Assembly: GCA_937886445.1 (NCBI GenBank)
Contig: CALGBY010000069.1
Location: forward strand, 1-28,484
Direction: 5' to 3'
Length of the DNA stretch: 28,484 nucleotides
From: an uncultured Clostridia bacterium
Lineage (GTDB): Bacteria; Bacillota; Clostridia; Christensenellales; Aristaeellaceae
Part shown: positions 24,345 to 28,484 of the stretch, in pieces
How positions within the stretch are numbered: position 1 is the stretch's first letter
Layout of the letters: each line of letters opens with the position of its first letter
Notes under the pieces: model-generated
Database searches by the model: none
Told to the model about the DNA's origin: nothing
The model's input: only the letters and a program-made list of their open reading frames with translations
Program-made: the position numbers and the translations under genes

Positions 24345-24818
24345 TTACGCCTTTTTCGCGTTTTCGCCGTTTTCTTTGGTGAACAAAACGCACAGCGCCG
24401 CAAGAACAGCGCCGCATACGATCCCCGCATCGGCAATGTTGAATACAGGAAAAGCGGGGATAAAGGTAAAGTGCAGCATATCATGCACATACCCGAGGGT
24501 GAGCCTGTCCAGCAGATTGCCCGCCGCGCCGCCGGCGATCATTCCCAGCGCCGCCTGAAGCGGGAGAGAACGGGTAAACACCGTGAACAGTATCAGCACG
24601 GCCAGCAGCAGGGCGGTAACCCAGCACATCAGTGTATTGCCGCCGGCAAAAAGTCCGAAGCTGACCCCCGTGTTCTCCGCATAGGTAAGGTCAATAACGG
24701 CCGGAAGGAGCACACAGTCTGTATCCGGCCCGGTTGCCAGCTTTACGGCTCTGTCCAAAGCAAAAACCGTGATAAAGAGGAGAATAGCCCAAAGACGGTA
24801 TTTTCTGATCGTTCGCAT
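24345..24818 (-). CDS. lspA: Lipoprotein signal peptidase II
   Basis: A 157-residue inner-membrane aspartic protease that cuts the signal peptide from prolipoproteins after lipid attachment. Four membrane segments are visible, and the catalytic aspartates sit in GNLLDRL (Asp104) and FNIADAGI (Asp130). The family signature AENTGVSFGLF and the VHDMLHF motif are also present. Length is normal for the family. AAGGAA lies about 5 bases before the ATG. It is the first gene of an operon with the pseudouridine synthase and a secreted PIG-L deacetylase, driven by the promoter at 24882-24910. Confidence 0.96.
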   Translation of the reverse strand: MRTIRKYRLWAILLFITVFALDRAVKLATGPDTDCVLLPAVIDLTYAENTGVSFGLFAGGNTLMCWVTALLLAVLILFTVFTRSLPLQAALGMIAGGAAGNLLDRLTLGYVHDMLHFTFIPAFPVFNIADAGIVCGAVLAALCVLFTKENGENAKKA

Positions 24819-24881
24819 TGCAGTTCCTTACCGCGGCGCGGCCGCTGTGCGGATGTGCGGAAGGCTGTTCCGCTTATTGTT

Positions 24882-24910
24882 ATTATAACTGTTTTTGCCG
24901 TTCTTCGCAA
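24882..24910 (-). promoter_or_regulatory. Promoter of the lspA operon
   Basis: On the minus strand TTGCGA (24905-24910), a 17-base spacer and TATAAT (24882-24887), about 65 bases upstream of the lspA start. Confidence 0.75.
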
Positions 24911-25091
24911 GTGTGTCGGATGATGACATTGAACAGCGAAAATAGAAGAAATATTTCAAAATATCGCAAAATCTAAAGATATGATGAGAAACAGCGACAT
25001 ATTAGGCCGAGGGAAGCCCTGCATTATGCCGAAACAGGCACGCAAAGGCGGAGGAGAGTTATTACAATTGTGTTTCAATTTACCAGTTTGG
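24911..25091. other. Short intergenic stretch, no gene seen
   Basis: AT-rich sequence between the divergent lspA and mgtE promoters. Open frames here are short and lack recognisable products or ribosome binding sites. Confidence 0.5.
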
Positions 25092-25121
25092 TTGACAAAT
25101 GCCCGCAGTGAGGCATATAAT
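25092..25121 (+). promoter_or_regulatory. Promoter of the mgtE transcript
   Basis: Perfect TTGACA (25092-25097) and TATAAT (25116-25121) with an 18-base spacer. The predicted transcript starts near 25128 and has a leader of about 315 nt before mgtE. Confidence 0.8.
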
Positions 25122-25127
25122 ACCCAA

Positions 25128-25444
25128 GGCTATCAAAAAAATGTTCGGGAGGTGACAGTCAATGGGCGACGGCGATAAATGCGTTGAAGGCGTGCCGCGA
25201 TCGTGTGCCGGTGCGTCCGTTGACGTGCCAGCCTGATGATCCGTACCGCTCCTGAAAAGAGCGGAATGGCATACTTTCTCCTCATACGCCAAACGCCGGA
25301 AGCACTGATGATAAATGATCTGAAAGTGCTTATTTTGCGTGTATACCATATGCAAAATGAAAGGGAGGCCGTAATGCGGTCTCGCTGCCCGGGAAGCGGA
25401 AAACCTGCGTTTTCCGCTGAATAAGAGGAAGAAGGTGAAAAGCA
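25128..25444 (+). promoter_or_regulatory. Structured mgtE leader, possible regulatory RNA
   Basis: Unusually long leader containing several hairpins: CCGCTC/GAGCGG (25246-25264) nested in TGCCA/TGGCA (25226-25271); AAGCACT/AGTGCTT (25300-25331); ATTTTGC/GCAAAAT (25332-25358); GAGGCCG/CGGTCTC (about 25365-25384); and a 10-bp stem AGCGGAAAAC/GTTTTCCGCT (25395-25418) just before the mgtE ribosome binding site. I could not match it to the magnesium-sensing M-box or another riboswitch class I know. A role in Mg2+-dependent control is an inference from the downstream gene. Confidence 0.45.
25162..25236 (+). CDS. Possible 24-codon leader peptide upstream of mgtE
   Basis: A small frame encoding 24 residues (starting MGDGDKCVEG, ending DVPA) with a perfect ribosome binding site GGGAGGTGA (25147-25155) 6 bases before its ATG, within the mgtE leader. 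Its stop codon lies inside the first hairpin region. It has two prolines and several acidic residues. It could be a regulatory leader peptide or a chance frame; no homologue is recognised. Confidence 0.4.
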   Translation: MGDGDKCVEGVPRSCAGASVDVPA

Positions 25445-26818
25445 ATGGAGTGGGAACTGGTACAGCAGCGATTGATGAAGCTGCTGGATGGAAACCGTCA
25501 CAGCGAGCTGAGAGGCGCGCTGATGATGCTCAACAGTGTGGATATCGCCCAGTTCATGGAGGAACTGGACAGGGATAAGCTGCTTCTGGTGTTTCGCGTC
25601 CTGCCCAAGGATGTATCCGCTGAGGTGTTCAGCTATATGGATGCCGATCAGCAGCAGATCCTGATCGAATCCATCGGAGATACGGAGATCCGTGCTCTGC
25701 TGGATGAAATGTTTCTGGATGATACGGTAGACTTTCTTGAGGAGCTGCCGGCAAGCGTTGTAAAGCGCGTGCTGCAGAATACCGATGAAAAAACAAGAAC
25801 GCTGATCAATCAATTCCTGCGCTACCCCGAAAACAGCGCCGGAAGCCTGATGACCATTGAATATGCCGAATTCCATTTGGGCACCACGGTATCTGAAGCC
25901 ATGGCGATCCTGCGGAAGGTAGGCGTCAACAAAGAAACCATCGATACCCTTTATATCATCGATAAAGAGCGTCATCTGAAGGGAACGCTTCCCCTGAGGG
26001 ATATGATCCTTGCCGATCCCGATTCGCCGGTGGAGAGCGTGATGGAGGGCAATCCCGTTTCTGTCGTCACCACTGACGACCAGGAGCTTGTAGCCGATAC
26101 CGTGCGCCGCTATGACTTGCTGACCATTCCCGTTGTGGATCTGGAAAGCCGTCTGGTGGGCATCATCACCTCGGACGACGTGATGGACGTCATCGAAGAA
26201 GAGAACACAGAGGACTTCGAAAAGATGGCCGCTCTGACGCCTTCTGATGACGAGTATCTGAAGACCGGCGTTGTCAAGCTGGCTGTAAACCGTATTCCCT
26301 GGCTGCTGATCATGGCTGTGATCGCCATCTTTACAGGCTTGATCATCACCTCATTCGAGGATGTTCTGGGCTCCGCCGGAGGAGTGGGGATCATTCTGGT
26401 GTCCTGTATCCCCATGCTGATGGATACCGGCGGTAACTGCGGAAGCCAGAGCAGCACCCTGATCATCCGCGGTCTTTCTCTGGGAGAGATCGAACTGAAG
26501 GATTTCTTCAAAGCCCTGTGGAAGGAATTCCGGGTGGCCATTGTAGTAGGCATCGTCCTCTTCGCGTTTACCTTCTTCAGGGTGCGGTTTGTGAACGCAA
26601 GCGGTTTGGAGCATCCCTGGCTGGTATCTCTTGTGGTTGCCGGTGCCCTGTTCTGCACCATTATTCTGGCAAAGTGTCTGGGCTGCTGCATGCCCATGCT
26701 GGCCAAGAAGCTGAAGCTGGACCCGGCACTGATGGCCAGCCCGCTGATCACCACGGTGGTGGATATGTCCTCTCTGCTGATCTATTTCTCCATCGCGAAG
26801 CTGATATTGAAGATCTGA
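25445..26818 (+). CDS. mgtE: MgtE-type magnesium transporter
   Basis: A 457-residue Mg2+ channel of the MgtE/SLC41 family. Residues about 1-130 form the MgtE N domain (superhelical), about 140-260 two CBS domains that sense cytosolic Mg2+ (TTDDQELVADTVRRYD, SRLVGIITSDDVMDVI), and about 275-455 five membrane helices. The pore signature GGNCGSQSSTLIIRGLS is present; most family members have Ala in place of the Cys (GGNAG). Length is normal. The ATG at 25445 is supported by AAGGTGA 6 bases upstream. It is monocistronic, with a long structured leader and a very strong terminator shared with the convergent gene. Confidence 0.95.
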   Translation: MEWELVQQRLMKLLDGNRHSELRGALMMLNSVDIAQFMEELDRDKLLLVFRVLPKDVSAEVFSYMDADQQQILIESIGDTEIRALLDEMFLDDTVDFLEELPASVVKRVLQNTDEKTRTLINQFLRYPENSAGSLMTIEYAEFHLGTTVSEAMAILRKVGVNKETIDTLYIIDKERHLKGTLPLRDMILADPDSPVESVMEGNPVSVVTTDDQELVADTVRRYDLLTIPVVDLESRLVGIITSDDVMDVIEEENTEDFEKMAALTPSDDEYLKTGVVKLAVNRIPWLLIMAVIAIFTGLIITSFEDVLGSAGGVGIILVSCIPMLMDTGGNCGSQSSTLIIRGLSLGEIELKDFFKALWKEFRVAIVVGIVLFAFTFFRVRFVNASGLEHPWLVSLVVAGALFCTIILAKCLGCCMPMLAKKLKLDPALMASPLITTVVDMSSLLIYFSIAKLILKI

Positions 26819-26823
26819 AAAGC

Positions 26824-26866
26824 ATATACACAAAAAGCCCGGTTCAGCCGGGCTTTTTGTGTATAT
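26824..26866. terminator. Perfect bidirectional terminator after mgtE
   Basis: A 19-bp perfect stem (26824-26842 with 26848-26866) around a TTCAG loop. The upper stem holds AAAAA opposite TTTTT, so it can terminate both mgtE and the convergent ASKHA gene, whose stop codon is 7 bases away. Confidence 0.92.
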
Positions 26867-26872
26867 CGTATA

Positions 26873-28186
26873 CTATATTTCCGGGAAACTCATACAACAG
26901 GTAAACAGACGGGCAAAGGAGGGATGCTCCGCAAGAGGGATGTAAACGGCGTTTCGTGCCAGCTTTGCAGCCCTTTCCCTGAAGGACATATCCGTCAGCA
27001 TACGGGAGGCACCGTTCAGGGCGGTATTCCCCGCGGCAGCGGTTTTGCCGCGCATACCGGCGGGAAGCAGACCTGTGCGGAACAGGGAGGAGAAGCGCGC
27101 TGCTGTTCCGAACGCGCCGGACAGGAATACCCGGTCTGCTTTTTCACAGCCTGCTTCTTTCATCAGCGTGAGTATACCGGCCTGCACAGCCGCCTTTGCC
27201 ACCTGAAAGCGGCGGATATCATCTGCTGTTACATATACATTTTCATCAATATGAAAGCGGTCCTGATCCATCCTGCCGGAAGGCTCCAGTATTTCCAGAT
27301 CCAGCAGACAGGCGACCAGATCGGTCATTCCGGAGCCGCATATGCCGCGGGCAGGTGAGTTATCCGTTGTTTTCGCGAAAACGCGTCCGTTGACGGCGAA
27401 GCATTCCGAAACCGCGCCGCTCACGGCACGCATCCCGCAGCAAAGTCCTGCGCCCTCAAAGCAGGGGCCGGCGGCTGTGGACGCGCAGAAGAGATCCTTT
27501 CCGTTCCAGAGAGCGATCTCACCGTTGGTGCCGATATCTATGAGCATTTCCGTTTCGCCGGGAAGACAGCGCAGAGTATCCGCAATTCCGCAAACAAGAT
27601 CCGCACCGGCAAAGGCATGAACGCAGGACGGAAGATATACGTTTTTCCCGTTCACATCTGCCACTTTACCAAACAGATCCTCCGCATGGAAGGGTGCGGA
27701 ACAGAAGCAGGAGGCGTCTTTCCCGGTAAGCAGATAAAGCATGGCGGTATTCCCGCAGAAAACGCGGCGCGATACAGGCAGGTGATCCGGATCGACGGTA
27801 TTTTCGAGCGCTGAAAGACAGTCCGTTACCGCGTTTTTCAGTGCTTCAGCCTGCCCGTTCACCGCGGCACCCGCGCGCCCGATGACATCATCCGCAAAGC
27901 GGGACTGCGCATTGTACGCGGAGGCGGAGGCGAGAAGACGGCCGTCATGAAGGCGATAGGCGTTCATGCATACGGAGGTCGTTCCGATATCGGCAGCGAT
28001 GCCGATGCCGTCCTGCTCCGGCAGAGGGAGGATCGGCTTTGATGTACAGGCGGAATGAAAAACAGGGTTTTCCGGCCTTACTGTGCCTTTCTGAGTACGC
28101 AGCCGGCACAGATCAAAGGAGGGGCAGAGGCTGCAGTACGTATTTCTTCCGCAGGGAGAGGACTTCGGTATCGGGCTGCCGGTCAT
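26873..28186 (-). CDS. ASKHA domain protein (RACo-like, DUF4445) without ferredoxin domain
   Basis: A 437-residue protein of the family of RACo, the ATP-dependent reductive activator of corrinoid proteins. The ASKHA ATPase core is intact: phosphate-1 motif AADIGTTSV near residue 65, phosphate-2 motif MLIDIGTNGEIALW, CGSGMTD, and adenosine motif VFLSGAFG near the C-terminus. Typical RACo proteins are about 600 residues and begin with a [2Fe-2S] ferredoxin domain; here it is replaced by a short N-terminus with Cys12, Cys18, Cys21 and Cys27 (CX5CX2CX5C), which might hold an iron-sulfur cluster. AAAGGAGG is 8 bases before the ATG at 28186. No corrinoid protein or methyltransferase gene is visible in the window. 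The specific target is unknown. Confidence 0.85.
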   Translation of the reverse strand: MTGSPIPKSSPCGRNTYCSLCPSFDLCRLRTQKGTVRPENPVFHSACTSKPILPLPEQDGIGIAADIGTTSVCMNAYRLHDGRLLASASAYNAQSRFADDVIGRAGAAVNGQAEALKNAVTDCLSALENTVDPDHLPVSRRVFCGNTAMLYLLTGKDASCFCSAPFHAEDLFGKVADVNGKNVYLPSCVHAFAGADLVCGIADTLRCLPGETEMLIDIGTNGEIALWNGKDLFCASTAAGPCFEGAGLCCGMRAVSGAVSECFAVNGRVFAKTTDNSPARGICGSGMTDLVACLLDLEILEPSGRMDQDRFHIDENVYVTADDIRRFQVAKAAVQAGILTLMKEAGCEKADRVFLSGAFGTAARFSSLFRTGLLPAGMRGKTAAAGNTALNGASRMLTDMSFRERAAKLARNAVYIPLAEHPSFARLFTCCMSFPEI

Positions 28187-28226
28187 CTGCTGTTCCTCCT
28201 TTTACGAGCTTTATACAATAAATGAA

Positions 28227-28254
28227 AATGCCTGCCGCTTTCGCTGCAGGCATT
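28227..28254 (-). terminator. Terminator of the tRNA-Leu gene
   Basis: On the minus strand AATGCCTGC (28246-28254 complement) pairs with GCAGGCATT (28227-28235 complement) around a 10-base loop, followed by TTCATT. It lies 3 bases beyond the tRNA 3' end and insulates the downstream ASKHA gene. Confidence 0.8.
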
Positions 28255-28256
28255 GA

Positions 28257-28341
28257 TGGTGCGGTTGACGAGACTTGAACTCGTACCCGGTTAAGGACAC
28301 GCCCCTCAAACGTGCGCGTATGCCGATTCCGCCACAACCGC
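28257..28341 (-). tRNA. tRNA-Leu (anticodon GAG)
   Basis: A class II tRNA with GCGGTTG/CAACCGC acceptor stem, encoded CCA end (28257-28259), anticodon stem CACGT/GCGTG with loop TTGAGGG giving anticodon GAG, a long variable arm, and T-arm ACGAG-TTCAAGT-CTCGT. The 82-base body runs from 28341 down to 28260. GAG reads the leucine codons CUC and CUU. Confidence 0.95.
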
Positions 28342-28364
28342 AAGTTGCATTCGCAACGATAAGA

Positions 28365-28393
28365 ATTATAGCCTATAACGGTCGACTTGTCAA
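28365..28393 (-). promoter_or_regulatory. Consensus promoter of tRNA-Leu
   Basis: On the minus strand TTGACA (28388-28393), a 17-base spacer and TATAAT (28365-28370), about 24 bases upstream of the tRNA 5' end. This is a perfect SigA consensus promoter, as expected for a stable RNA gene. Confidence 0.9.
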
Positions 28394-28429
28394 CTGTAAA
28401 AATGAAAATTGTTTTTACAAATTAGTTAG

Positions 28430-28484
28430 GGCAATACCGCACAAATGAGTTGGTGCGATGGCGAGTGAATTTTTCAACAGATTC
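28430..28484. repeat. Right copy of the 55-bp inverted repeat
   Basis: Exact reverse complement of 24-78. The element edge is at 28430 and its body runs rightward out of the window. No ORF or target-site duplication is visible to identify the element type. Confidence 0.85.

Noticed and set aside
25128..25444. M-box, fluoride or other known riboswitch in the mgtE leader
   Set aside because: A GCCTGATGATCC segment faintly recalls a fluoride-type motif and GGAGGTGA recalls the M-box start, but the remaining conserved parts of either class could not be found by eye.
28113..28343. A 76-codon frame beginning over the tRNA-Leu gene
   Set aside because: Its first part is simply the tRNA gene read as protein, and it runs on through the tRNA terminator.
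24..28484. Composite transposon carrying 28 kb
   Set aside because: Inverted repeats are present at both ends, but no transposase or mobile cargo is seen and the genes look like core chromosome. An assembly break at a repeat explains it more simply.

Overview
The window reads as ordinary chromosomal DNA of a Gram-positive anaerobe, most likely a gut or rumen Clostridia member (Bacillota). The reasons are strong AAGGAGG-type ribosome binding sites, SigA-type promoters, a two-iron superoxide reductase, a GH94 cellobiose phosphorylase, MgtE, an ASKHA/RACo-like protein and a secreted protein ending in a BspA-type leucine-rich segment. GC content is roughly one half. The genus cannot be fixed from the sequence; a Christensenellales/Aristaeella-like rumen organism is a guess. 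I count 20 protein genes and one tRNA gene. Both ends lie in the same repeat: a perfect 55-bp inverted repeat at 24-78 and 28430-28484. The window may therefore be a whole contig broken at a multicopy element.

Layout. 86-1851 (minus): a two-gene operon of an FMN-dependent alpha-hydroxy-acid dehydrogenase-like protein and a TIM-barrel sugar isomerase/epimerase, translationally coupled. 1946-3196 (plus): an ACT-domain protein and a GNAT acetyltransferase. 3275-6647 (plus): a secreted HCX5R phosphatase, then a membrane-anchored endonuclease/exonuclease/phosphatase-fold hydrolase and a nucleoside phosphorylase. 6759-9751 (plus): a WYL regulator, an MFS transporter and a GNAT acetyltransferase. 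9767-13771 (minus): superoxide reductase, cellobiose phosphorylase and an extended SDR epimerase. 14210-15491 (plus): a HTH-S24 regulator whose residue spacing fits LexA-type self-cleavage. 15658-19284 (plus): a 1168-residue secreted repeat protein. 19358-22030 (plus): a DegT-type sugar aminotransferase and an L-fucose isomerase-like protein. 22107-24910 (minus): lspA, an RluA-type pseudouridine synthase and a secreted PIG-L deacetylase. 25092-26866 (plus): mgtE behind a 320-nt structured leader. 26873-28393 (minus): a RACo-like ASKHA protein and tRNA-Leu(GAG).

Functionally, the window combines disaccharide phosphorolysis (cellobiose phosphorylase), other sugar metabolism (isomerase/epimerase, fucose isomerase-like protein, sugar aminotransferase), envelope proteins (repeat protein, secreted phosphatase, secreted PIG-L deacetylase, LspA), oxidative defence (superoxide reductase), magnesium homeostasis and several regulators. 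No phage, CRISPR array, toxin-antitoxin pair or complete transposon was found. I did not find a clearly new multi-gene system. The best leads are the mgtE leader with a well-initiated 24-codon ORF, the RACo-like protein with a four-cysteine N-terminus in place of a ferredoxin domain, the self-cleaving-type regulator outside any prophage, and the modular surface protein.
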